From an uncultured Bacteroidales bacterium (GTDB lineage: Bacteria; Bacteroidota; Bacteroidia; Bacteroidales; UBA932), in the NCBI GenBank assembly GCA_945983015.1, contig CAMFSN010000001.1:1-45400 (forward strand): a DNA stretch of 45,400 bases. Reading direction: 5' to 3'. Within the stretch, counting starts at the first letter, position 1, and every line of letters starts with the position of its first letter. Positions 1 through 7,135 of the stretch are shown in pieces. The notes beneath the pieces were generated by a model. That model ran no database searches. It was not told the origin of the DNA and saw nothing but the letters and a program-made list of their open reading frames with translations. A program made the translations under genes and the position numbers.

Positions 1-1435
1 GCTGATTGAACTCCTTCGCCTTAAAGCTGATCTTGTTCTGGAAAGAGGTGTTGTAGCCGAAGGAGATTTTCTCCCAAGGCTTTTCCTTACCCACCCTGTT
101 TTTCTGTTTGAAAGGATAAAAAGTGCTGACACTTAGGCTGATGTTAGGCAGTGTAAAGGTATAGGAACTGTCCCTGGAGTTCTGATTGTGCAGCATATTG
201 ACGGAGAGGTTCACCTTTCCGTTCCAGTTCTTCGAATAAGATATGGAGGAAGATATCTGGTTCTGCAGGGCTTCATCCACCGAGTGGGAGTTATAGCGGC
301 TGTTCGAAGGGCTGGAGAAGTTCACCGATGCACTGAAACTGGTTCCAGGTCTGGCCTTGGAATCCTGAGAATGGCTCCACTTGACTCCGAAGTTACTGGT
401 GGAGAAAAAGTCCGGAGCTCCCTTCTCTCCTGTCTGGTCGTAGGAGTAGGTGAGGGATAGGTTTCCGGTGCATTTGTAATTGATTTTATATCTGGAGTTT
501 ACGTCCAGGGCCCAGGAACCCAGGGTGTAGTAGTCTCCCGTGACCGAGAGGTCCAGGTAATCCCCGAAGACAAAGTACATACCCGCATCCCTCATATAGA
601 ATCCGCGGGCGGTCTCCTCTCCGAAACTTGGCATAAGCAGGCCCGTGGCCCTTTCCGGTTTTTTAGGGATGAAGCCGAAAGGAATGGCTAGAAAGGGGAT
701 ATGCACGTCAGCTATCACCAGGTGGGCCGGACCGAAAACCGTCTTTCTCGTAGGCTTGGTAACTACCTTTGCCACTGAGAGTTCCATCCAGTAATGCGGG
801 TGTTCCAGGTCACAAACGGTGTATTTTCCGTGCTCCACATTCATACTCTTGTCCGGCATTATCTTCACGTGTTCTCCGTGAAGCAGACCTTCGTCTTCCT
901 GAGTCAGGGCTTTCTTGATGCTGACTTTCTGGCTGTTGAAATTATACCTTAGTTCGTGCATCTTATAGGACTGCTTGCCCTGGGTCATCACCGGAAGTCC
1001 CTTCCATTCTCCCGTTAAGGTATCCAGCACACCTCTGGCATAGACTATTCCGGTATTCATATCATAGTCCATCCTCTCCGCGGTCAGGGTCATATCCTGA
1101 TATTTGACCGTAACGTCTCCATAGTAGTATATCATCCTTTTGCCATCGCTAAAGACTTCCACTATGGAATCTCTGGCATTGGAGAAGGCCGGCTGCTTGA
1201 GGGAACTGTTATTTAACTGGTTCAGGGAATCTGCGCGGAATAGGGAATCGGCCCTGGCCAGGCTGTCCTTTCTAGCCAGCAGCGCCGAATCCGGAGCTGC
1301 TGCTTCCTTCTTTGGCCTAGCCCCTCCTGCAAGCGGGCTGACTCCACGCCTGGGCCTTTGCGCGAAAAGCTCCGTGCAGCATAGAAGACAGAGAAGTGTC
1401 AGAAAGACTCCGTATATATATCTGTGTTTGCGCAA
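1..1435 (-). CDS. lptD: LPS-assembly protein LptD, 5' part (3' end beyond the window)
   Basis: This is the outer-membrane component of the LPS transport bridge, which inserts lipopolysaccharide into the outer leaflet. The frame is open from the left edge to a TTG codon at 1435-1433. That is the only plausible start I see: an in-frame TAG lies three codons upstream and no ATG precedes the hydrophobic stretch. The protein starts with a signal peptide (basic residues, then a Leu/Cys-rich core ending near FAQ), followed by a low-complexity linker rich in Asp-Ser-Leu repeats. Next comes an OstA/LptA-like beta-jellyroll with strands such as MIYYYGDVTVKYQDMTLTAE and VHIPFLAIPFGFIP. After that are alternating beta-strands of the C-terminal barrel, cut at about residue 478. 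It diverges from the amidase gene. The family is clear from the jellyroll and barrel junction; the TTG start is inferred. Confidence 0.88.
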   Translation of the reverse strand, partial: MRKHRYIYGVFLTLLCLLCCTELFAQRPRRGVSPLAGGARPKKEAAAPDSALLARKDSLARADSLFRADSLNQLNNSSLKQPAFSNARDSIVEVFSDGKRMIYYYGDVTVKYQDMTLTAERMDYDMNTGIVYARGVLDTLTGEWKGLPVMTQGKQSYKMHELRYNFNSQKVSIKKALTQEDEGLLHGEHVKIMPDKSMNVEHGKYTVCDLEHPHYWMELSVAKVVTKPTRKTVFGPAHLVIADVHIPFLAIPFGFIPKKPERATGLLMPSFGEETARGFYMRDAGMYFVFGDYLDLSVTGDYYTLGSWALDVNSRYKINYKCTGNLSLTYSYDQTGEKGAPDFFSTSNFGVKWSHSQDSKARPGTSFSASVNFSSPSNSRYNSHSVDEALQNQISSSISYSKNWNGKVNLSVNMLHNQNSRDSSYTFTLPNISLSVSTFYPFKQKNRVGKEKPWEKISFGYNTSFQNKISFKAKEFNQ

Positions 1436-1442
1436 TTTTTCC

Positions 1443-1450
1443 TAAATTTG
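1443..1450 (+). promoter_or_regulatory. -7 box for the amidase gene
   Basis: TAAATTTG matches the Bacteroidetes -7 consensus TAnnTTTG and lies about 40 bases before the amidase ATG. I see no good TTTG at the -33 position. The box sits only 8 bases from the opposing lptD -7 box, so the two promoters face each other. Confidence 0.4.
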
Positions 1451-1458
1451 CAATCTCG

Positions 1459-1490
1459 CAAAGATAAAACATTATTCCAAGTTTCCCAAG
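1459..1490 (-). promoter_or_regulatory. Promoter for lptD (Bacteroidetes -33/-7 type)
   Basis: Read on the minus strand, a -7 box TATCTTTG (plus 1459-1466) matches TAnnTTTG. A CTTG at plus 1487-1490, exactly 20 bases upstream, fits the -33 TTTG position with one mismatch. Transcription would start near 1452, giving a leader of under 20 bases before the TTG start. Confidence 0.55.
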
Positions 1491-2546
1491 ATGAAACGCA
1501 TCGCAGTCCTTTTATTTTCGCTTTTTCTGCTGCTTCCGAGAGCTTTTGCCTCGAATGATCTCTCTCTTAAGACAGTGGTCTTGGATCCCGGGCACGGGGG
1601 AAAGGACCCAGGGGCAGTAAGTAAAGACGGCAAGACTTTCGAGAAGACTTTTACTCTGGACATAGCTCTAAGGCTTGAAAAACTCATCAAGCAGGCTCAT
1701 CCTGAAGTGACGGTCATACTGACCAGAAGGGATGACCGCTTCATCTCCCTGGACGAAAGGGCCCAGATAGCTAACCGTAACGATGCCGACCTCTTCATCT
1801 CCATTCATATCAATTCTGCGTATTCCCCAAAGTCTTCCGGCTTTTCCACCCACGTTCTGGGACAATCTTCCCAGAAGAACCGCGATCTTTATAAGGCCAA
1901 CCTCGAACTCGTGAAGCGTGAAAACTCCGTGGTTCTGCTCGACGAGAGCTACAATGCCCAGCAGAGCAGTTTCGATCCTGACGATCCGAGTTCCTACATT
2001 TTTATGACTATGATGCAGAGTGCTCATTTGGAACAGAGCATTGAGTTTGCGCAGCAGATTAATTCCCGGCTTAAGGGCGGGCCAATTTCCGTGAACCGCG
2101 GAGTGAGCCAGGACCCCTTCTATGTACTCTGGAAGACCACTATGCCAGCGGTGCTCGTGGAGCTTGGCTTTATCTCCAATCCGGAGGATCTCGCCAAACT
2201 CAAAAAGGGCGCTGAAAGGGAAGAATTGGCCAAAAGACTCTTGAATGCCTTTGAGGAGTATAAGAAGGCTTATGACGGCAGCGTCTCTATTGATGCTAAA
2301 CTTGATTCTAAGGCGCAAGTATCTGATAATAAGCCCCTTTATGGTATTCAGATTTTCTCTTTGAAAAGCCTTCTTCCCGATAATGACAGCCGTATTCTCG
2401 GCTACAAGCCCTATGTGAAAAAGTCGGGCAAGTACTATAAATATGTAATATCTCTTTCTGATTCCCCTGAGGATGTAAAGAAGAATTTGCCTGAGATTAA
2501 GAAAAAATATCCGGATGCATTTTTGGTGAAAATTGAAGCCGAATGA
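1491..2546 (+). CDS. N-acetylmuramoyl-L-alanine amidase (Amidase_3) with SPOR-like tail
   Basis: This is a periplasmic zinc amidase that cleaves the bond between N-acetylmuramic acid and L-alanine in peptidoglycan, used in cell separation and wall turnover. Residues 1-20 form a signal peptide ending AFA. The catalytic domain follows: LDPGHGGKDPGA carries zinc ligand H35, E51 is the probable second ligand, FISIHINS carries H106, and VELGFISN carries the catalytic E224. Residues about 270-351 form a small beta-alpha domain (YGIQIFSLKS, YYKYVISLSD, YPDAFLVKIE) that resembles a SPOR peptidoglycan-binding repeat. The 351-residue length fits Bacteroidetes amidases. It is divergent from lptD, an arrangement I believe is common in this phylum. 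The catalytic assignment is firm; the SPOR call is moderate. Confidence 0.93.
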   Translation: MKRIAVLLFSLFLLLPRAFASNDLSLKTVVLDPGHGGKDPGAVSKDGKTFEKTFTLDIALRLEKLIKQAHPEVTVILTRRDDRFISLDERAQIANRNDADLFISIHINSAYSPKSSGFSTHVLGQSSQKNRDLYKANLELVKRENSVVLLDESYNAQQSSFDPDDPSSYIFMTMMQSAHLEQSIEFAQQINSRLKGGPISVNRGVSQDPFYVLWKTTMPAVLVELGFISNPEDLAKLKKGAEREELAKRLLNAFEEYKKAYDGSVSIDAKLDSKAQVSDNKPLYGIQIFSLKSLLPDNDSRILGYKPYVKKSGKYYKYVISLSDSPEDVKKNLPEIKKKYPDAFLVKIEAE

Positions 2547-2640
2547 GGTTTATAAATAAATTTCATTTATGCAATAGGAAATATATTTTTTTATAATCTT
2601 TTTTTGCCTCACCTTTGCCTTCCCCAATCAAAGAAGTATA
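2547..2640. other. Short AT-rich gap before dnaA
   Basis: Ninety-four bases with long T runs. A weak -7 candidate CACCTTTG lies at 2610-2617 (first base off consensus) with no clear -33 element. No DnaA boxes and no terminator hairpin were seen. Confidence 0.4.
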
Positions 2641-4065
2641 ATGCAAGATACGTCAAGACACATAGATGTCTGGGAGGATTGTCTGCGCATAATTCAGAAT
2701 AATATCCTTCCGCAGCAGTACGAGACCTGGTTTAAACCTATCAGGTCCGTGAGTCTTTGTGATGACGTTCTGGTATTGGAGGTACCTACTTCTTTCTATT
2801 GCACCTACCTGGAGCAGAATTTCCTGGATCTTATCTCCCGTACATTGAAAAGGGTGATAGGTCCGAATGCCAAGCTCAGATATATGGTGGCTCCGGTGCA
2901 GGGGCAGTCTTCAGTCCTCATAGACGGGGCAGCAGGTCCTGTGGCTACGAACAAGTCCATCTCCCTTAACACCGTTAAGGCCGCCGGCTCTAACGGCACT
3001 ATGGTTTTGCCGGGACTAAAGAAACTCCAGATAGACCCTAGGCTCAGTCCTGACTACAGGTTCAGTACTATGGTGGAAGGCGAGTGTAATAAGATAGGTA
3101 TCCTTACCGGAAAGGAGATTGCCCTTAAGCCTGGCCAGACTCCTTTTAACCCTCTCTTTATCTTCGGTGGCTGCGGACTTGGAAAGACTCATCTCTCCCA
3201 GGCCATTGGTAATGCCATCAAGGAGAAGTATCCTGAGAGCATAGTCTTCTATGTGACCGGTACTGAATTCAAGACCAAGTATATGGATGCCACCCAGAAG
3301 AATGTCCTCACGGATTTCCTCTCTTTCTTTATGAAGATAGACGTGCTGATCGTGGACGACATTCAGGATATGAGGGGACAGGGTAACCAGAGCGCTTTCT
3401 TCAGTATCTTTAATCATCTTCACCTGAACGGCAAGCAGCTTATCCTCACCTCTGACAGACCTGCTAAGGAACTTGAGAATTTCGAGGAGAGACTTCTGTC
3501 CAGATTCAAATGGGGACTTTCCGTAGAGCTGAAGGCTCCGGACTATAATACCCGTCTGAGTATGCTTCAATCCAAGTGTCACAGAGAGGGACTGATTATC
3601 CCTGACGAGGTGCTCAGGTACATAGCTATGAATGTGAAGAGTAATTTCCGTGAATTGGAAGGGGCTTTGGTATCCCTTATGGCTTACTCCACCTTTACTC
3701 ACGAGGATTGCTCCATCGAGATGGCGGCTAAGATACTGGATAAGATAGTCAGCGAGCAGAAGAGTGACCTCACCATAGAGAAAGTTCAAAGTGTGGTGTG
3801 TGAGTATTTCCACATCGCCCAGGATGATCTGGTGTCTCATTCCCGCAAGCGTCAGCTCGTTCAGGCGCGTCAGATTTCGATGTTCCTCTGCAGAAATCTC
3901 ATTCCTAATTGTTCGCTTTCAGTAATCGGAGCGAAAACTGGAGGAAAAGATCACTCTACTGTACTACATTCTTGTAATACGGTATGCGATTTGATGAGTA
4001 CAGACAGGATGTTCAAGACTTATGTTCAAGATCTCGAAGGTATCCTGCAAGCTGATAGACATTAA
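2641..4065 (+). CDS. dnaA: Chromosomal replication initiator protein DnaA
   Basis: DnaA is the AAA+ initiator that binds DnaA boxes and melts the origin. Domain I is residues 1-80 (WEDCLRIIQNNILPQQYETWF, the usual helicase-recruiting fold), domain II a variable linker at about 85-125, domain III the AAA+ core and domain IV the DNA-binding end. Walker A is GGCGLGKTH at about 176-184, with Cys where most DnaA proteins have a small aliphatic or Pro residue. Walker B is VLIVDDIQ at about 235-242, and an arginine-finger segment RLLSRFKWGL follows. The DnaA signature near the C-terminus is GAKTGGKDHSTVLHS. At 474 residues it is full length. I see no dnaN and no cluster of TTATCCACA-like boxes next to it, so this does not look like the origin. 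Confidence 0.97.
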   Translation: MQDTSRHIDVWEDCLRIIQNNILPQQYETWFKPIRSVSLCDDVLVLEVPTSFYCTYLEQNFLDLISRTLKRVIGPNAKLRYMVAPVQGQSSVLIDGAAGPVATNKSISLNTVKAAGSNGTMVLPGLKKLQIDPRLSPDYRFSTMVEGECNKIGILTGKEIALKPGQTPFNPLFIFGGCGLGKTHLSQAIGNAIKEKYPESIVFYVTGTEFKTKYMDATQKNVLTDFLSFFMKIDVLIVDDIQDMRGQGNQSAFFSIFNHLHLNGKQLILTSDRPAKELENFEERLLSRFKWGLSVELKAPDYNTRLSMLQSKCHREGLIIPDEVLRYIAMNVKSNFRELEGALVSLMAYSTFTHEDCSIEMAAKILDKIVSEQKSDLTIEKVQSVVCEYFHIAQDDLVSHSRKRQLVQARQISMFLCRNLIPNCSLSVIGAKTGGKDHSTVLHSCNTVCDLMSTDRMFKTYVQDLEGILQADRH

Positions 4066-4076
4066 AATTCATATAT

Positions 4077-5507
4077 ATGATAGAGAAAAGGATCCTTGAA
4101 ATCTTCAAGGAAATTACTTGTATTCCTCGCGAGTCCGGTCACGAGGAGGCGATGACCGCATATCTGCTGGATTGGGCAGAGAAAAGAGGATTGGCCGCGA
4201 AAAGAGATGAGATAGGTAATGTTTGCATTACAAGGGAGGCTGCTCCCGGAAAGGAAAATGTGCCGACTTTGGTTCTGCAGTCGCATCAGGATATGGTCTG
4301 TGAGAAGAACGAAGGGGTGCAGCACGACTTTACGAAGGACCCTATTCGCTACCTGGAGCAGGACGGCTGGCTTATAGCTCCGGACACTACCCTGGGAGCT
4401 GACGACGGCATAGGGATTGCCGCTAGTCTGGCATTGCTGGAAAGTGAATTGGCCTTGCCTAAGCTGGAGTGCATCTTCACTATCTCCGAAGAGACGGGAA
4501 TGGATGGCGCTGAGGCGATGCAGGAGGGCTTTTTCACGGGAAAGACCCTGATTAACCTGGATTCCGAGGACGAGGGGCAGATGTTTATAGGCTGCGCTGG
4601 CGGAGTTACTACCGAGGCGGTATATCACTTTGACAATGAGGAGATTCGGGAAGGGTATAGCAGGCTTAAACTAAGCATTTCCGGAGCTCTGGGAGGGCAT
4701 AGTGGAGATGATATAAACAAGGGCCGCGCGAATACCGTGCTGCTGATGCTGCGTTTCCTCTACAGGGTTCGAGATAGCATTCAGCTTATCAAGATCAATG
4801 GTGGTGGCAAGCATAACGCCATAGCCAGGGAGTGTGTGGCCGCAGTAGCCACGAAGGATGTGGAGGCTCTCAAGGCGGAGTTCGAGGCTTTCGGGGAGGC
4901 TGTCAAAAAGGAATTCAGACAAAGCGACCCCGGACTTGTCTTCGAAAGCAAGCAGCCTTGTCATCCTTGTGCCCACAAGCCTATGGCTTCCCATCAAGCC
5001 TGCCGTATTATAGCTTCGCTTCTGGCCTGCCCTCACGGGGTGATCTCAATGAGTCAGGATATTAAGGATTTCGTGGAGACCTCTACCAATTTGGCCTCAG
5101 TCAAGACTGATTTCGAGAGCAATACTATCCTGGTATGTACGAGTCAGAGGAGCAGCACTGATTCAGAGTGTGATTTTATCGCGGATAAGGTTGAAGCTGC
5201 GCTTAGTCTGGGTGGCGCTGAGGTGAAACATATGAATCGTTATCCTGGCTGGAGGCCGAATGTGGATTCGGACATACTCAGACAGTGTGTGGCTTCATAC
5301 AAGAAGCTTTTCGGGCAGGAGCCTCTGGTGCTCGCCATTCACGCCGGTTTGGAATGTGGTTTGTTTCTGGAGAAATTCCCTGGCTTGGATATGATATCTT
5401 TCGGGCCAACCCTCAGGGGAGTTCACGCTCCCGGAGAGAAACTGGACCTGCTTAGCCTGGAGAAATTTGCCCGTCATCTGGAAGATGTAGTGCTTAATTT
5501 TAAATGA
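4077..5507 (+). CDS. pepD: Aminoacyl-histidine dipeptidase (Xaa-His dipeptidase, M20C)
   Basis: This is a cytosolic two-metal peptidase that splits dipeptides such as carnosine-like Xaa-His and is used in peptide salvage. The M20 motifs are complete: LQSHQDMV holds metal ligand H70 and catalytic D72, LGADDGIGIA holds the bridging Asp at 109/110, SEETGMDGA holds the catalytic Glu at 138/139, IHAGLECG is the late M20C motif, and GVHAPGE carries the last His ligand. The inserted lid/dimerisation domain (about 190-380) begins with GALGGHSGDDINKGRAN. There is no signal peptide, consistent with a cytosolic site. It lies 11 bases after dnaA and 1 base before rpe, so all three are probably co-transcribed. 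At 476 residues it is normal for PepD. Confidence 0.95.
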   Translation: MIEKRILEIFKEITCIPRESGHEEAMTAYLLDWAEKRGLAAKRDEIGNVCITREAAPGKENVPTLVLQSHQDMVCEKNEGVQHDFTKDPIRYLEQDGWLIAPDTTLGADDGIGIAASLALLESELALPKLECIFTISEETGMDGAEAMQEGFFTGKTLINLDSEDEGQMFIGCAGGVTTEAVYHFDNEEIREGYSRLKLSISGALGGHSGDDINKGRANTVLLMLRFLYRVRDSIQLIKINGGGKHNAIARECVAAVATKDVEALKAEFEAFGEAVKKEFRQSDPGLVFESKQPCHPCAHKPMASHQACRIIASLLACPHGVISMSQDIKDFVETSTNLASVKTDFESNTILVCTSQRSSTDSECDFIADKVEAALSLGGAEVKHMNRYPGWRPNVDSDILRQCVASYKKLFGQEPLVLAIHAGLECGLFLEKFPGLDMISFGPTLRGVHAPGEKLDLLSLEKFARHLEDVVLNFK

Positions 5508-5508
5508 T

Positions 5509-6153
5509 ATGAAAGTCGCCCCTTCTATTCTGACTGCCGATTTCCTGCATTTGGAAAAGGATGTTAAGATGATAGATTCCTGCGCGGACTATCTTCATCT
5601 GGATATTATGGATGGTACGCTGGTGCCTAACATTTCCTTCGGTTTTCCGGTGGTGGAGGCCGTCAGCAATGCTGTCAGCATACCTTTGGATGCCCATCTT
5701 ATGGTGGTGAATCCTCAAAAATGGTTCTCCCGACTTGCTGAACTTGGAGTGGATATGCTAAGTTTCCACCTGGAAGCTACAGGCTGGAAGACCTCCTCAG
5801 CTATCAGGGCTGCTAAAAAACTGGGAATGAAAGTGGGTTTGGCCATCAATCCTGACGTTCCGGTCGAGAAACTCTTCAAGTACATAGGAAAAGTGGACTT
5901 CTTTCTGATTATGTCAGTGTTCGCCGGTTTCGGGGGGCAGAAGTTTATCTATGAGACCATAGACAGGGTGAGCAAGCTCCGCGCTGAAATAGTCCGAAAA
6001 GGGGCCTCGACCCTCATAGAAGTGGATGGGGGAGTGGATAGCACTAATGTCGGGACTCTGGCTCGCTCCGGAGTGGACATAGTGGTGGCCGGCAGCGCAG
6101 TGCTCTCTTCACCTGACCCGATAGCTACAGTTCGAGCCCTTCAGGCAGCCTGA
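5509..6153 (+). CDS. rpe: Ribulose-phosphate 3-epimerase
   Basis: Rpe interconverts D-ribulose 5-phosphate and D-xylulose 5-phosphate in the pentose phosphate pathway. It is a TIM barrel opening with MKVAPSILTADF. Metal and catalytic residues are visible: H30 and D32 in LHLDIMDG, H63 in DAHLM and D173 in EVDGGVDSTN. The phosphate loop after strand 6 is SVFAGFGGQKFI; most Rpe proteins have an Asn-Pro pair (NPGFGGQ) where this has Phe-Ala, although the glycine-rich part is intact. At 214 residues it is full length. Its last 29 bases overlap the end of birA, which runs in the opposite direction. Confidence 0.95.
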   Translation: MKVAPSILTADFLHLEKDVKMIDSCADYLHLDIMDGTLVPNISFGFPVVEAVSNAVSIPLDAHLMVVNPQKWFSRLAELGVDMLSFHLEATGWKTSSAIRAAKKLGMKVGLAINPDVPVEKLFKYIGKVDFFLIMSVFAGFGGQKFIYETIDRVSKLRAEIVRKGASTLIEVDGGVDSTNVGTLARSGVDIVVAGSAVLSSPDPIATVRALQAA

Positions 6154-6730
6154 AAACATTGGCCTTGAATTCTTTACAGAGATAGTTTTTGCCGTCTTCG
6201 CTATCCAACATCTGTGCGTGGCGGCAAAATTCTTTATGGAATTCTGCCAATTCTGCCTTGATGTCGTACAGCTTTCCCGTCAGTTCGTGCAGCGACACTG
6301 GGTTAGGGAGTTCTTCAGGCCAGTTTTCCTCATTCAGGTTCAGGCCAATCCCTATGATGGAGCTTTCGACCCACTGGGCGTTCAGAATGTTTTCTATCAG
6401 GATTCCGCATATCTTTTTCTCTCCCACCCAGATGTCGTTAGGCCATTTGATGCGGGCTTCCACGCCTTTATTCTTCAGGTAGCTGAGCAGGGATAGGGTA
6501 GTGATGCGGCTTAGATATAGGGCATCTGCTGCGTTTAGCCGCTCTGGTTTGAAGACTATGCTGAAGGTGAGGTTCTTTCCAGGGCTTGCGTACCAGCTGT
6601 GGTCCCCTTGTCCTCTTCCGGCTCTTTGCTCTACGGTGGCTACCACTGACAGATTGTCATATTCGGATATATGCTCACGGAGCTCTGTATTGGTAGATTT
6701 CAGACTTTTATGCCAAGTTATCTGTGACAT
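6125..6730 (-). CDS. birA: Biotin--[acetyl-CoA-carboxylase] ligase, short form
   Basis: This enzyme joins biotin to the biotin carboxyl carrier protein through biotinyl-AMP. The catalytic core is complete: GRGQGDHSW (about 38-45) is the biotinyl-AMP loop, LTFSIVF follows, and KWPNDIWVGEKKICGILIE (from K95) contains the lysine motif. There is no N-terminal HTH, so it is not a BirA repressor, as usual in Bacteroidetes. The protein stops at residue 201 just after FKANVFRLPEG, where the C-terminal SH3-like domain of about 45-50 residues would normally begin. The truncated end lies inside the 3' end of rpe on the other strand. The enzyme call is firm; whether the short form is fully active is uncertain. 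Confidence 0.9.
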   Translation of the reverse strand: MSQITWHKSLKSTNTELREHISEYDNLSVVATVEQRAGRGQGDHSWYASPGKNLTFSIVFKPERLNAADALYLSRITTLSLLSYLKNKGVEARIKWPNDIWVGEKKICGILIENILNAQWVESSIIGIGLNLNEENWPEELPNPVSLHELTGKLYDIKAELAEFHKEFCRHAQMLDSEDGKNYLCKEFKANVFRLPEGLEL

Positions 6731-6752
6731 TTTCTTAGTGGTTTAAATTTTG

Positions 6753-6760
6753 TATCTTTG
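6753..6760 (+). promoter_or_regulatory. -7 box for the rsfS-ftsH-cdsA operon
   Basis: TATCTTTG matches TAnnTTTG. It overlaps an upstream in-frame ATG at 6758, so the transcript would begin downstream of that codon. This is the main reason for starting rsfS at 6788. The -33 region has only TTTC at 18-base spacing. Confidence 0.55.
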
Positions 6761-6787
6761 TGTGCAAATATACATTATTTCTTATAT

Positions 6788-7135
6788 ATGGTAGAACAGG
6801 AAATTAAGGTCATAGCTGACGCCATCCTCGATAAGAAGGGGGAGGATGTCTGCTCTTTGGACCTTCGCAGTGTCGGTACAGCTATTACCGACCATTTTGT
6901 AATATGTAGCGGTACTTCTTCCACTATGGTTTCAGCTATAGCTGACAATATAATAAAGGAGACTAAGGAGAAGTTGGGTATCAAGCCTTTACGTACTCAG
7001 GGACTGGAGAATGCCTTTTGGGTCATTTTGGATTTCGGACATATAGTGGTCCACATTTTCCAGAAGGAGTATAGGGAATTTTACAGATTGGAGGATCTCT
7101 GGGCTGATGCTCCCCGAAAAACTTACAGCGATTAA
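6788..7135 (+). CDS. rsfS: Ribosome silencing factor RsfS (Iojap family)
   Basis: RsfS binds ribosomal protein uL14 on free 50S subunits and blocks joining to 30S, damping translation in poor conditions. The family core is clear: IADAILDKKGEDVCSLDLRS, TDHFVICSGTSSTMVSAIADNI, GLENAFWVILDFGHIVVHIF and REFYRLEDLWADA. I place the start at ATG 6788 (115 residues). The longer frame from 6758 begins inside the promoter box and adds ten residues unlike the family. The stop codon overlaps the ftsH ATG (TAATG), which suggests translational coupling. It heads the rsfS-ftsH-cdsA operon, a gene order I recognise from other Bacteroidetes. Confidence 0.94.
   Translation: MVEQEIKVIADAILDKKGEDVCSLDLRSVGTAITDHFVICSGTSSTMVSAIADNIIKETKEKLGIKPLRTQGLENAFWVILDFGHIVVHIFQKEYREFYRLEDLWADAPRKTYSD

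Noticed and set aside
1668..2318. A 216-codon minus frame inside the amidase gene
   Set aside because: It is a shadow of the catalytic domain coding sequence.
2547..2640. Replication origin next to dnaA
   Set aside because: No DnaA boxes or AT-rich repeat array were found in the 94-base gap.
3016..3840. A 274-codon minus frame inside dnaA
   Set aside because: It is antisense to the AAA+ core of dnaA, with no promoter, start context or motif.
6758..6787. A longer rsfS starting at 6758
   Set aside because: That ATG lies inside the -7 promoter box, and the ten extra residues do not resemble the family.
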